A DNA stretch of 64,000 nucleotides, from contig NZ_CP025113.1 of assembly GCF_002831585.1 (NCBI RefSeq), forward strand, positions 2,557,001 through 2,621,000. Reading direction: 5' to 3'. Below are positions 37,405 through 46,373 of this stretch, in pieces. Numbering within the stretch: position 1 is the first letter of the stretch; every line of letters starts with the position of its first letter. Origin of the DNA: Bradyrhizobium sp. SK17. GTDB taxonomy: Bacteria; Pseudomonadota; Alphaproteobacteria; Rhizobiales; Xanthobacteraceae. The position numbers were made by a program, and so were the translations under genes. The notes under the pieces are model-generated. The model was not told the origin of the DNA. It saw only the letters and a program-made list of their open reading frames with translations, and made no database searches.

Positions 37405-38802
37405 ATGAGCGCCAATCTCTCTGCACTGTTGTATCTCGTGGCGGGGGTGCTGTTCATCCTGTCGCTGCGCGGGCTGTCGAGCCCGGCGTCGTCGCGCCAG
37501 GGCAACATGTTCGGCATGATCGGCATGGCGATCGCGGTCGGCACGACGCTTGCGGCCCATCCGCCGGCCGACGGCGTGGCCTGGCTGCTGGTGATCCTCG
37601 CGGTCGCGATCGGCGGCGGCATCGGTGCGGTGATCGCCCGCCGGGTGCCGATGACCTCGATGCCGGAGCTCGTCGCCGCGTTCCACTCGCTGGTCGGCAT
37701 GGCCGCGGTGCTGGTCGCCGCCGGTGCGTTCTATGCGCCCGAGGCGTTCGACATCGGCACATCAGGCAACATCCATCCGCAGAGCCTGGTCGAGATGTCG
37801 CTCGGGGTTGCGATCGGCGCGTTGACCTTCACCGGCTCGGTGATCGCGTTCCTGAAGCTGTCGGCCAGGATGAGCGGTGCACCGATCATCCTGCCGTTCC
37901 GCCACGTCATCAACATCGTGCTGGCGCTGGCGCTGGTGTTCTTCATCGTCGGTCTCGTGCTGTCGGGCAGCGCGTTCGACTTCTGGATGATCGTGATCCT
38001 GGCGCTGGCGCTCGGCGTCTTGATGATCATCCCGATCGGCGGCGCCGACATGCCGGTCGTGATCTCGATGCTGAACTCGTACTCCGGTTGGGCCGCGGCC
38101 GGCATCGGCTTCACGCTCGGCAACTCGGCGCTGATCATCACCGGCGCGCTGGTCGGATCAAGCGGCGCGATCCTGTCCTACATCATGTGCCACGCGATGA
38201 ACCGCTCGTTCATCTCGGTGATCCTCGGCGGCTTCGGCGGCGAGACCGCGGCCGCCGGCGGCGGCTCGGGCGAGCAGAAGCCGGCCAAGCTCGGCTCGGC
38301 CGACGACGCCGCCTTCATCATGAAGAACGCCTCCAAGGTCATCATCGTGCCGGGCTACGGCATGGCGGTGGCGCAGGCCCAGCACGCGCTGCGCGAGATG
38401 GCCGACCTGCTGAAGAAGGAAGGCGTCGAGGTGAAGTACGCCATCCACCCGGTGGCGGGCCGCATGCCCGGCCACATGAACGTGCTGCTGGCCGAGGCCA
38501 ACGTGCCCTATGACGAGGTGTTCGAGCTCGAGGACATCAACTCGGAGTTCGCGCAGGCCGACATCGCGTTCGTGATCGGCGCCAACGACGTCACCAACCC
38601 GGCGGCCGAAGAGGACAAGACCTCGCCGATCTACGGCATGCCGGTGTTGCAGGTGTGGAAGGCCGGCACCGTGATGTTCATCAAGCGCTCGCTGGCCTCG
38701 GGCTATGCCGGCATCGACAACCCGCTGTTCTATCGCGACAACACCATGATGCTGCTCGGCGACGCCAAGAAGGTCACCGAGAACATCGTCAAGGCGATGT
38801 AG
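37405..38802 (+). CDS. pntB: Proton-translocating NAD(P) transhydrogenase subunit beta
   Basis: 465 residues. Eight or nine membrane helices (1-265) form most of the proton channel, including MVAAFHSLVGMAAVLVA-like sequence (LVAAFHSLVGMAAVLVA) and PVVISMLNSYSGWAAAGIGF. The C-terminal NADP(H)-binding domain III (about 290-465) contains VIIVPGYGMAVAQAQHALREM, HPVAGRMPGHMNVLLAEA and FVIGANDVTNPAAEED. Third gene of pntAA-pntAB-pntB; the operon supplies NADPH. Confidence 0.96.
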   Translation: MSANLSALLYLVAGVLFILSLRGLSSPASSRQGNMFGMIGMAIAVGTTLAAHPPADGVAWLLVILAVAIGGGIGAVIARRVPMTSMPELVAAFHSLVGMAAVLVAAGAFYAPEAFDIGTSGNIHPQSLVEMSLGVAIGALTFTGSVIAFLKLSARMSGAPIILPFRHVINIVLALALVFFIVGLVLSGSAFDFWMIVILALALGVLMIIPIGGADMPVVISMLNSYSGWAAAGIGFTLGNSALIITGALVGSSGAILSYIMCHAMNRSFISVILGGFGGETAAAGGGSGEQKPAKLGSADDAAFIMKNASKVIIVPGYGMAVAQAQHALREMADLLKKEGVEVKYAIHPVAGRMPGHMNVLLAEANVPYDEVFELEDINSEFAQADIAFVIGANDVTNPAAEEDKTSPIYGMPVLQVWKAGTVMFIKRSLASGYAGIDNPLFYRDNTMMLLGDAKKVTENIVKAM

Positions 38803-38813
38803 GACCGATCGCG

Positions 38814-38984
38814 ATGGCGCTGAACCGGGAGTGGCATCGCGCGCATCGCATGCCGCCCCGGGCGACGCGCGAACAGCGGATCGAGTGGCATGTCGCGCAT
38901 GTGGCGGCCTGCGCCTGCCGTCCGGTTCCTGACAGCATCAAGGCTGACGTCGAGAAGCGGCGGAAGCTCCGCGGCAAAAAATAG
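38814..38984 (+). CDS. Small conserved Cys/His-rich protein downstream of pntB
   Basis: 56 residues, ATG 11 bases after the pntB stop with AGGA upstream, so likely translated from the pnt transcript. It contains two W-H motifs (REWHRAHRMP and RIEWHVAHVAACACRPVP) and ends in a basic KRRKLRGKK. Similar small proteins with WH-x2-H and C-x-C-R-P occur in Rhizobiales, and the histidines and cysteines suggest metal binding. Function unknown; recognition is from memory of the pattern only. Confidence 0.65.
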   Translation: MALNREWHRAHRMPPRATREQRIEWHVAHVAACACRPVPDSIKADVEKRRKLRGKK

Positions 38985-38999
38985 CCGCGGTCACTGGTG

Positions 39000-39818
39000 A
39001 TGACGCTGGCTCTCGCAATCCTGAAATGGCTCCTGGTCGCGGCAGTGGTCGTCTATCTGGGCGGGCTCGCGGTGCTGTACCTCAAGCAGCGTGACTTGCT
39101 GTTTCCGGCGCCGCCGGTCGGACGGACGGCACCGGCGGCCGCCGGTCTTCCGGACGCGGAGGAGCATGTCCTGACCACCGCCGACGGCGAGAAGGTCATC
39201 GTCTGGCACGTGCCGGCGAAGCCGGGCCGGCCGGTCGTGCTGTTCTTTCCCGGCAATGGCGATTTCCTTGCCGGCCGCGTGGCGCGCTTCAAGGCCATCA
39301 CGGCCGACGGCACCGGGCTGGTGGCGCTGTCCTATCGCGGCTATGCCGGCTCGAGCGGATCTCCGAGCGAGCAGGGACTGCTCCAGGACGTCGCGGCGGC
39401 TTACGCCTTCGCCACCGCGCGCTACCGTGCCGAGCAGATCGTGGCCTGGGGATTCTCGCTCGGCACCGGCGTTGCGGTGGCGCTCGCCGCCGGGCATCCG
39501 GTCGGCAGGCTGATCCTGGAGGCGCCTTACACGTCGACGGTCGACGTCGCGGGCGCGCTGTTCTGGTATGTGCCGGTCAGCCTGCTGATGCGGGACCAAT
39601 TCCATTCCGACCGGCGGATCACCGGCGTCAAGGCGCCGCTCCTGATCATGCATGGCACCGCCGATCCGGTGATCCCGATCCGTTTCGGCGAGCGCCTGTT
39701 CGGCCTCGCCCATGAGCCCAAGCAATTCGTGCGCCTGCCCGGTGGCGGGCATGACAATCTCGACGATTTCGGTGCGATGGCGATCGCAAGGCGGTTTATC
39801 GACGCCGCGGGAGGCTGA
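39000..39818 (+). CDS. Alpha/beta hydrolase with N-terminal membrane anchor
   Basis: About 272 residues from the ATG at 39000 (a GTG three bases earlier is in frame). One N-terminal membrane helix is followed by an alpha/beta-hydrolase domain: oxyanion region VLFFPGNGDF, nucleophile elbow GFSLGTG with the serine near residue 153, acid in IMHGTADPVIP and histidine in LPGGGHDNL. The layout matches YfhR/BEM46-type hydrolases. Substrate unknown. Single gene, 15 bases after the small protein. Confidence 0.85.
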   Translation: MTLALAILKWLLVAAVVVYLGGLAVLYLKQRDLLFPAPPVGRTAPAAAGLPDAEEHVLTTADGEKVIVWHVPAKPGRPVVLFFPGNGDFLAGRVARFKAITADGTGLVALSYRGYAGSSGSPSEQGLLQDVAAAYAFATARYRAEQIVAWGFSLGTGVAVALAAGHPVGRLILEAPYTSTVDVAGALFWYVPVSLLMRDQFHSDRRITGVKAPLLIMHGTADPVIPIRFGERLFGLAHEPKQFVRLPGGGHDNLDDFGAMAIARRFIDAAGG

Positions 39819-39873
39819 CGGCGGCGATTGTCTGTCGCATACTCGCGCCAGTCGAATTGAGAGGTCGGACAAT

Positions 39874-40971
39874 ATGAGCGCACACGGACCGATGCCACGG
39901 TCGGCTTGGCTGTATCCCATTCTGGCGGTGTTGTTGTTCGCCGCGGTCTCGGCCTCAGGTTACGTCTTCGCGCCATCGGCGGGAGGCTGGCTGTTCGCGG
40001 CCGTGTTGCTCGTCATCCTGTTCGGCACCGTATTCGCGGCGGTCCACCACGCCGAAATGATCGCCGAGCGGATTGGCGAGCCATTCGGCACGCTGCTGCT
40101 GACGCTCGCGGTCACGATCATCGAGGTGGCGCTGATCGCGACCATCATGCTGGGCGACACCCCGGCGCCGACGCTGGCGCGCGACACCGTGTTCGCGGTG
40201 GTGATGATCGTCTGCAACGGCCTGGTCGGGCTCTGCATCTTCATTGGCGGCATCCGCTACCGCGAGCAGGATTTCCAGATCACCGGTGCCAACCTCTATC
40301 TCAGCGTGCTGTTCGTGCTCGCGACCATCACGCTGGACATGCCGAATTTCACCCTCACCGCGCCGGGACCGATGTATTCCACCGCCCAGCTCGCGGTAAT
40401 CAGCGTCGTGACGCTGCTGCTCTATGCGGTGTTCCTGTACACCCAGACCATCCGCCACCGCGATTACTTCGTCAGCGGCGCCAATGAGGCGGCGGCGCAT
40501 GGCGAGGTGATGTCGGACCGCGAGACGGCGATCAGCGTTGCCCTGCTGCTGGTGTCGCTGCTGGCGGTGGTGCTGCTGGCCAAGAAATTCTCGCTGGTGG
40601 TCGATGTCGTCACGGTCAAGATCGGCGCGCCGCCGGCCTTTGCCGGCCTGGTGGTGGCGGCCCTGATCCTGTTGCCGGAAAGCGTTGCCGCGGTATCGGC
40701 CGCGCGCAAGAACGACCTGCAGAAGAGCATCAACCTTGCGCTCGGCTCCTCGATCGCGACCATCGGGCTCACGGTTCCCGCCGTTGCCGTGGCCGCCTAT
40801 GCGCTCGACAAGGAACTGGTGCTCGGCCTCAGCAACCAGCATATGCTGATCCTGCTGCTGACCTTCATGGTCAGCATGCTCACCTTCGGAACCGGTCGCA
40901 CCAACATCCTGTTCGGGCTCGTTCACATGGTGGTGTTCGCGGTGTTCGTGTTCATGGTGTTCGTGCCGTAG
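39874..40971 (+). CDS. chaA: Calcium:proton antiporter ChaA-like
   Basis: 365 residues from the ATG at 39874 (GAGAGG upstream); the upstream in-frame part overlaps the hydrolase gene and is not coding. Eleven or so membrane helices with two Na_Ca_ex repeats: acidic motifs LLTLAVTIIEVALIATIM in the first half and VVAALILLPESVAAVSAARKN in the second. CaCA-superfamily ChaA exchanges Ca2+, Na+ or K+ for protons at the inner membrane. The cupin gene follows after 39 bases. Confidence 0.88.
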   Translation: MSAHGPMPRSAWLYPILAVLLFAAVSASGYVFAPSAGGWLFAAVLLVILFGTVFAAVHHAEMIAERIGEPFGTLLLTLAVTIIEVALIATIMLGDTPAPTLARDTVFAVVMIVCNGLVGLCIFIGGIRYREQDFQITGANLYLSVLFVLATITLDMPNFTLTAPGPMYSTAQLAVISVVTLLLYAVFLYTQTIRHRDYFVSGANEAAAHGEVMSDRETAISVALLLVSLLAVVLLAKKFSLVVDVVTVKIGAPPAFAGLVVAALILLPESVAAVSAARKNDLQKSINLALGSSIATIGLTVPAVAVAAYALDKELVLGLSNQHMLILLLTFMVSMLTFGTGRTNILFGLVHMVVFAVFVFMVFVP

Positions 40972-41010
40972 CGCGCGATCCGTTCAAACAAGAAACTTGG
41001 AGACGTGACG

Positions 41011-41295
41011 ATGCTCAGCGCCAAATCGGATGTTCAGGTCGATACCGCCGAGGTCCGTGTGACCGAGTGGCGGCTCGCGCCGGGCAGCGCAACCGGTCCG
41101 CATACCCACGAGATGGACTATGTCATCGTTCCGATCACCGCCGGCGAGATGACGATCGTGGCGCCGAATGGCGAGCGTTCCAAGGCCCAGCTTGGGGCCG
41201 GCAAGTCGTATTTCCGCAAAGCCGGGGTCCAGCACGATGTCCTCAACGAGACCGCCAGCGAGATCGTGTTCCTCGAGGTCGAACTCAAGCCCTGA
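41011..41295 (+). CDS. Small cupin-domain protein
   Basis: 94 residues from the ATG at 41011 (TTGGAGA upstream). The cupin barrel is visible: RLAPGSATGPHTHEMDYVIVP (motif 1, with two histidines) and AGKSYFRKAGVQHDVLNET (motif 2, with a further histidine), so metal binding is likely. Role unknown. It follows chaA closely on the same strand. Confidence 0.8.
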   Translation: MLSAKSDVQVDTAEVRVTEWRLAPGSATGPHTHEMDYVIVPITAGEMTIVAPNGERSKAQLGAGKSYFRKAGVQHDVLNETASEIVFLEVELKP

Positions 41296-41547
41296 GGCGG
41301 ACCGGAACTCTGCAAAGTTCGAATGGCAGCTCCGAGCACGCGCCGTTGTGGAAATTCATAAGCCGTTAACGTCTGCACGATGATCTAAAAGCCGGACGCG
41401 GCCTTGCGCAGGGGACGCCTCCGGCTGAAACCAAAGTGACACCAAAGGTGACGTCGGAACGGGGGTTTGCCACCGATCCGACGCAGTTGATCCCTGAATG
41501 TGCCTCAAAGTTCCAGCATGAAATAAAGGGGCGGGGAGTGGCAGGTC

Positions 41548-42438
41548 ATGCTGAGTTACCTGAAGAAATTTGTGATGGACATCTTGCCCTCGGTGGCGGC
41601 GACCATCATCGGGGCATACATCGTCAATCACTACATCGTGGCCAGGCCGGAAGCGCCGGCCACCGCTGCCGTGACCGCCGCCAAGACCGTTGAGAAGCCC
41701 GCCGAAAAGCCCACCGTCGTCAGCAGCCTCCCCGAAGCCGGCGTGAAGGCCAAGGGCATGTCCGAGCGCACGCTGATCGAGCGGTCGGCATCCGAGAAGG
41801 CCACCGTCACCGAGAAGCCCGCCGAGAAATCAGCCGACCTCAAGGCTGACGCACCCGCCGAGACGGCCAGCATCCCCGCTGATTCGCGTCATCACCAGGC
41901 GGCGCCGAAGGCGGTCGCGAAGGTGACGCCTGCGGCCGCACCGCAGCCTGTCGAGGCCGCAGTCGCGCCGGAGGAGAATCGCGACGCCAACGATCTCGCG
42001 CGTGCCGCCATCGAACGGCTGCGCAAGGAGCGTCCGCAAGAGGCTGCGCGTTCCCAGGATGCCGCGCGCTCCCAGGACGCTACGCGCTCCCAGGACGCAC
42101 AGCGCACCGATCTCGCCCGTCTGCCCGAGGCGCAGCGTCCGCCGGCCACGTCGGCGATCCGGCCGCTGCCGCCCCCGATCATGGTGTCGAACCCGTCGGG
42201 TGAGAACGTCGATCAGTCCTCGCAGTCGCGGCCGCCCTACGCCGCCGACGCTCAGGCCAACGCCCAGGATTCGAATCGGTTGACGCCGCCGGCCGACATC
42301 CCGGTTCCGGTGTTGCAGGCCCCGCTCGATCTGCGCGCCGACGCCGTCATGCCGGTGCCCAAGAGCGAGCGCTCGTCGGTGACCGACGACATGTTCTCCG
42401 GCATGAAGTCGATGTTCCACGCCGTCCTGCCGAAATAA
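41548..42438 (+). CDS. Membrane-anchored low-complexity protein with hexapeptide repeats
   Basis: 296 residues, no recognised family. One N-terminal membrane segment (about 9-28, ILPSVAATIIGAYIVNHYIV) precedes a long Ala/Pro/Lys/Glu-rich region. Three exact hexapeptide units A-A/T-R-S-Q-D lie at residues 166-183, coded by an 18-base tandem repeat. The last 30 residues (SVTDDMFSGMKSMFHAVLPK) look ordered. It could be an envelope-tethered scaffold, but no function is claimed. Isolated gene with 252 bases of plain sequence upstream. Confidence 0.7.
   Translation: MLSYLKKFVMDILPSVAATIIGAYIVNHYIVARPEAPATAAVTAAKTVEKPAEKPTVVSSLPEAGVKAKGMSERTLIERSASEKATVTEKPAEKSADLKADAPAETASIPADSRHHQAAPKAVAKVTPAAAPQPVEAAVAPEENRDANDLARAAIERLRKERPQEAARSQDAARSQDATRSQDAQRTDLARLPEAQRPPATSAIRPLPPPIMVSNPSGENVDQSSQSRPPYAADAQANAQDSNRLTPPADIPVPVLQAPLDLRADAVMPVPKSERSSVTDDMFSGMKSMFHAVLPK
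42043..42096 (+). repeat. 18-base tandem repeat, three units, inside a coding region
   Basis: Three units of gcNgcgcgNtcccaggaN-type (gctgcgcgttcccaggat and two close variants) encode AARSQD, AARSQD and ATRSQD, followed by a degenerate fourth unit. Copy number could vary between strains. Confidence 0.8.
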
Positions 42439-42460
42439 TCCGAACCATCAGATCATGTTG

Positions 42461-42507
42461 AGCATGATCTGTTCGGAAAGCCGGTTTCCATCTTTCCGGA
42501 TCGTGCT
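42461..42507. repeat. Rhizobiales-type palindromic element
   Basis: agcatgatct...ttccggatcgtgct with an internal cggaaagccggtttcca segment: the widespread Rhizobiales element in which agcatgat and atcatgct flank a ccggtttcc core. It lies between convergent genes, reaching the stop of the TPR lipoprotein gene. Confidence 0.8.
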
Positions 42508-43167
42508 CTAGCCGCCGGTGCGGGCCAGCCCGTTGCGCGCGTTCCCGTCATTCGGCCGCAGCGCGAGCGCGCGACTGTAGGACGCCGCCGCCTTGGCTTT
42601 GTCGCCGAGCCGCTCGTAGGCCTGACCCCGCGCGGTCCACGCCGCAACGTTGTTGGGATCGGCCTGCACGGCTTCATCGAGGTCGGTGGCGGCTTCCTTG
42701 CCCCTGTCGAGTGCCAGGTAGCTCGTGGCGCGGCCGACCAGCGGCTCGGCCTTCTGGGGCGCCAGCCTGCTCGCCGCCGTGAAATCGTCGATCGCCTGCT
42801 GATGCTGGCCGCGGCCCTGATAGATCAGGGCACGGCCATACAGCGCCTGGATGTTGTAGGGATCGGCCGTCAGCGCCTGCTCGAACTCCGTCATCGCCTC
42901 ATCGAGCTTGCCGGAATGCGCCAGCACCTGGCCACGCGTGACATGGTCCTTGGCGGTGCTGACGTCCTGCGGGGTGACCGCATCGGCGGCCGGCTTATCG
43001 GGGGTGGCAGCGGGCTTCGGCTTGTCGTCTGAGCCCCACGATCCCAGGTCGAAGGAGCAGCCCCCGAGCGGCAGACCGAGAACCACCGCGATGACGACGA
43101 GTTGCGCCGCGCGATGGCGTTGCGCTGATTTTTGGACGAGGGCGCGGGGGGCCGGAGCCTCCGTCAT
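42508..43167 (-). CDS. TPR-repeat lipoprotein
   Basis: 219 residues from the ATG at 43167, preceded by GGAG at suitable spacing. The signal peptide ends in the lipobox LGGC near residue 37. After a short acidic spacer come about four tetratricopeptide repeats (GKLDEAMTEFEQALTADPYN, GQHQQAIDDFTAASRLAPQ, GKEAATDLDEAVQADPNN, GDKAKAAASYSRALALRPND). TPR lipoproteins of this size often help assemble outer-membrane or pilus complexes; none of the usual tad or pil genes is near, so the role is open. Confidence 0.82.
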   Translation of the reverse strand: MTEAPAPRALVQKSAQRHRAAQLVVIAVVLGLPLGGCSFDLGSWGSDDKPKPAATPDKPAADAVTPQDVSTAKDHVTRGQVLAHSGKLDEAMTEFEQALTADPYNIQALYGRALIYQGRGQHQQAIDDFTAASRLAPQKAEPLVGRATSYLALDRGKEAATDLDEAVQADPNNVAAWTARGQAYERLGDKAKAAASYSRALALRPNDGNARNGLARTGG

Positions 43168-43224
43168 GCAAAATGCTCCAGCCGGTGATCTTGCATGGGT
43201 ACCCCGGAACGCGGCCTGCTTCAA

Positions 43225-43251
43225 AACGACAACGCGGGCCCGGGGCCCGCG
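43225..43251 (-). terminator. Probable terminator of rpsU
   Basis: A GC-rich inverted repeat (cgcgggccc / gggcccgcg, 43233-43251) lies about 30 bases past the rpsU stop and is followed on the minus strand by ttgtcgtttt. The stem is strong and the T-run is short. Confidence 0.6.
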
Positions 43252-43280
43252 CTGTTAGGTATTCAGATCGGCAAAACGGT

Positions 43281-43577
43281 TCAGCGAGGGCCGCGACCAG
43301 CGCCTGCACCACCGGGACGGCCACCGCGATCGCCACCCGCACCAGCACCGAACACCGGCTTCGGCTTCATCGGCAGCAGGCCTTCGCGCTGCAGCTTCTT
43401 GCGCGCCAGCTTGCGCGCGCGGCGCACGGCTTCGGCCTTTTCGCGGGCCTTCTTCTCGGAGGGCTTTTCGTAGTGACCGCGGAGCTTCATCTCGCGGAAA
43501 ATGCCCTCGCGCTGCATCTTCTTCTTCAGCGCCTTCAGGGCTTGGTCGACATTGTTATCGCGGACGAGAACCTGCAC
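43281..43577 (-). CDS. rpsU: 30S ribosomal protein S21
   Basis: 98 residues. The bS21 core [41 protein letters not shown] and the basic helix [11 protein letters not shown] are clear. A Gly/Arg-rich tail (about 77-98, [13 protein letters not shown]) extends beyond the 71 residues of E. coli, as is usual in Rhizobiales. bS21 helps mRNA selection at initiation. It is transcribed alone, divergent from aqpZ. Confidence 0.95.
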   Translation of the reverse strand: MQVLVRDNNVDQALKALKKKMQREGIFREMKLRGHYEKPSEKKAREKAEAVRRARKLARKKLQREGLLPMKPKPVFGAGAGGDRGGRPGGAGAGRGPR

Positions 43578-43841
43578 GCGGCATCCTCTTTTGAATTGAT
43601 CGGTTCGGAATTCTGGCGAGGTGAAGGGGCGGCAAAGGCCTGCCTCTAAACCCTAGGCGCGCGCATGTACCAGACAAACGCGCGGATGTCCACCGGTCGA
43701 GTGACTTTCGGGCCTAGTAAAGCCACGAAATGCGGCGAAAATGCCTTTGTGCAGCCCTGATTTGGGTGGTTTGGCGCCAGGATCGAGGCCGCTCCCAGAG
43801 TTTTTGATAACTCCGGACATTGGAAATAGGGGAGATGCCAC

Positions 43842-44564
43842 ATGGATATGAAGAAATACGCTGCCGAACTGATCGGTACGTTCTGGCTCACATTCGCTGG
43901 CTGCGGCAGCGCTGTCATCGCGGCCGGCTTTCCGCAGGTCGGAATCGGCCTCGTCGGCGTGTCACTGGCGTTCGGGTTGAGCGTCGTCACCATGGCCTAT
44001 GCCATCGGCCATATCTCGGGATGTCACCTCAATCCGGCCGTGACGGTCGGGCTCGCCGCGGGCGGGCGTTTTCCGGGCGGCCAGGTGCTGCCCTACATCA
44101 TCGCGCAGGTCGCCGGCGCGATCATCGCGGCCTGGCTGCTCTATGTGATCGCCAGCGGCGCACCCGGCTTCGATGTCAGCAAGGGCTTCGCCTCCAACGG
44201 CTATGATGCGCATTCGCCGGGCCAGTACAGCATGGTGGTGTGCTTCATCACCGAAGTGGTGATGACCATGATGTTCCTGTTCATCATCATGGGATCGACC
44301 CATGGCAAGGCGCCGGCCGGCTTCGCGCCACTCGCGATCGGGCTCGCGCTGGTGATGATCCATCTCGTCAGCATTCCCGTCACCAACACCTCGGTGAACC
44401 CGGCGCGCAGCACCGGACCGGCGTTGTTCGTGGGCGGCTGGGCGCTGGGGCAGCTCTGGCTGTTCTGGGTTGCGCCCCTGATCGGCGGCGCGCTCGGCGG
44501 CGTGATCTATCGCTGGCTCAGCGACGAGCCCACCGGCATCGTCGCCGGCGTGAAGACGGCCTGA
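43842..44564 (+). CDS. aqpZ: Aquaporin Z
   Basis: 240 residues with GGGGAG upstream of the ATG. Six membrane helices and both half-helix signatures: NPA at 64-66 (HLNPAVTVG) and NPAR at 186-189 (VNPARSTGP). The selectivity-filter arginine is R189. The length and [18 protein letters not shown] loop match the AqpZ water-channel group and not the glycerol facilitator group. Single gene ended by a bidirectional terminator. Confidence 0.95.
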   Translation: MDMKKYAAELIGTFWLTFAGCGSAVIAAGFPQVGIGLVGVSLAFGLSVVTMAYAIGHISGCHLNPAVTVGLAAGGRFPGGQVLPYIIAQVAGAIIAAWLLYVIASGAPGFDVSKGFASNGYDAHSPGQYSMVVCFITEVVMTMMFLFIIMGSTHGKAPAGFAPLAIGLALVMIHLVSIPVTNTSVNPARSTGPALFVGGWALGQLWLFWVAPLIGGALGGVIYRWLSDEPTGIVAGVKTA

Positions 44565-44570
44565 TCGGCG

Positions 44571-44599
44571 AATGGGATCGTGCTCGCACGATCCCATTT
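44571..44599. terminator. Bidirectional terminator between aqpZ and purK
   Basis: A perfect 13-base inverted repeat (aatgggatcgtgc / gcacgatcccatt) with a 2-base centre lies 7 bases after the aqpZ stop and 35 bases before the purK stop on the other strand. A symmetric structure here fits shared termination. Confidence 0.75.
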
Positions 44600-44633
44600 C
44601 CATCGATCAAGCGAAGGCGGCTGCCGGTTGGAG

Positions 44634-45737
44634 CTACGGCTTGCGGGGCGGCGTCACCTCGGTGACGTGGCCCATCTTGCGGCCGGGACGCGGCGTGCCC
44701 TTGCCGTACAGATGCACGGTGGCGCCGGGAACGGCGAGCCACTGCTCGTAGCTCAGGATGTCGTCGCCAATCAGGTTGGTCATGGTGACCTCACCGTGGC
44801 GCACCGGCTTGCCGAGCGGCCAGCCGGCGATCGCGCGGATGTGCTGTTCGAACTGCGAGATCGAGGCGCCGTCGAGCGTCCAGTGACCGGAATTGTGCAC
44901 GCGTGGTGCGATCTCGTTGACCAGCACCGTCGCGGTGCCGTTGCCGGGCACCACGAACATCTCGACCCCGAGCACGCCGACATAGTCGAGCGCCGCGGCG
45001 ATCTTCTCGGCGATTGCCCGGGCCTGCGCGGCGAGCTCGTCGGGAATCGCAGCCGGTGCGCGGGAAATCTTCAATATGTGATCGCGGTGCTCGTTCTCGG
45101 TGACGTCGAAGCATTCGACCTCGCCCGACGCCGAGCGTGCCGCGATCACCGAGATTTCGCGCTCGAACGGCACGAAGGCCTCGAGGATGGCCGACTTGGT
45201 GCCGAGATCGTCCCAGACCTGGTCGAGGTCGTCGCCGGCGCGGATGATGGCCTGGCCCTTGCCATCATAACCGAAGCGGCGGGTCTTGATGACGGCAGGC
45301 AGGCCGATCCGTTCGATCGCGCTGCGTAGCGTGGCGACCGAGGAGACGTCGGCATAGGCGGCGGTGCCGATGCCGAGCTTGCTGACGAAATCCTTCTCGA
45401 TCAGCCGGTCCTGCGTGGTCTCGAGGATCTTGTAGGCGGGCAGCACCGGGCGGCGTGCGGCCAGCACCATGGCAGTCGCGGCCGGCACGTTCTCGAACTC
45501 GTAGGTGACGACGTCGACGTCGTTGGCGAACAGTTCGAGCGCCTCGACATCGGCATATTCGGCGCAGGTCGCGTGCTGCACCACGTCGAAGGCCGGCGAA
45601 TCCGGATCCGGTGAGAACACCTCGCAGCGCAGCCCAAGGCGCGCCGCGGCCATCGCCAGCATCCGGCCCAATTGGCCGCCGCCGAGGATTCCAATGGTGT
45701 CGCCCGGCTTCAGCTTCACTGGATGGGAAGCCGTCAC
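44634..45737 (-). CDS. purK: 5-(carboxyamino)imidazole ribonucleotide synthase PurK
   Basis: 367 residues from a GTG start that overlaps the purE stop (GTGA). The ATP-grasp enzyme begins [17 protein letters not shown] and has [25 protein letters not shown] with the ATP lysine and glycine loop, and [15 protein letters not shown]. It carboxylates AIR with ATP and bicarbonate in purine synthesis; the product is passed to PurE. Confidence 0.96.
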   Translation of the reverse strand: MTASHPVKLKPGDTIGILGGGQLGRMLAMAAARLGLRCEVFSPDPDSPAFDVVQHATCAEYADVEALELFANDVDVVTYEFENVPAATAMVLAARRPVLPAYKILETTQDRLIEKDFVSKLGIGTAAYADVSSVATLRSAIERIGLPAVIKTRRFGYDGKGQAIIRAGDDLDQVWDDLGTKSAILEAFVPFEREISVIAARSASGEVECFDVTENEHRDHILKISRAPAAIPDELAAQARAIAEKIAAALDYVGVLGVEMFVVPGNGTATVLVNEIAPRVHNSGHWTLDGASISQFEQHIRAIAGWPLGKPVRHGEVTMTNLIGDDILSYEQWLAVPGATVHLYGKGTPRPGRKMGHVTEVTPPRKP

Positions 45738-46222
45738 GCCGAGCCCTCCGGTTGGTCCTTGACCGCGTCGGTCTGCTGCTTTCGCCAGGCCGCAAGCCGG
45801 GCCGACAAAGCGGGATCGTTCAGCGCGAGCACGCTCGCCGCGAGCAATGCGGCATTGATCGCGCCGGCTTTGCCGATCGCCAGCGTCCCGACCGGGATGC
45901 CGGCCGGCATCTGCACGATCGAATAGAGCGAATCGACGCCGGACAGCGCCTTGGATTCGACGGGAACTCCGAGCACCGGAAGCTCCGTCAGCGCAGCGGT
46001 CATGCCCGGCAGGTGCGCGGCACCACCGGCGCCGGCAATGATCACCTTGTGGCCGGCCGCCTTGGCGCCCTTGGCAAAGGCATAGAGCCGATCCGGGGTG
46101 CGGTGGGCCGAAACAATGCGCGTTTCGCAGGCAATACCGAGCGCGGCCAGCGTCTCGGCGGCGTGGCGCATGGTTTCCCAGTCGGACTGGCTTCCCATGA
46201 TGATGGCGATCGGAGCGGTCAT
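45734..46222 (-). CDS. purE: N5-CAIR mutase PurE
   Basis: 162 residues, class I Pur[15 protein letters not shown] at the N-terminus, [16 protein letters not shown] and [17 protein letters not shown] are the conserved active-site blocks. It converts N5-CAIR to CAIR. First gene of a purE-purK pair with a four-base overlap. Confidence 0.96.
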   Translation of the reverse strand: MTAPIAIIMGSQSDWETMRHAAETLAALGIACETRIVSAHRTPDRLYAFAKGAKAAGHKVIIAGAGGAAHLPGMTAALTELPVLGVPVESKALSGVDSLYSIVQMPAGIPVGTLAIGKAGAINAALLAASVLALNDPALSARLAAWRKQQTDAVKDQPEGSA

Positions 46223-46373
46223 CTCTTCAATTCTGTGCAGGAATCCAAAAGCATAGGCCGATTATAGGGGCGGCCCGGGCGGCATCCAAGGCGTGGCAAG
46301 GGAGTTAGAATGCACTATCCTGTCTTGGTGAATCCCGGCAAGCCTTCATAAGCAGGCCTCAACAAGGATGCGC

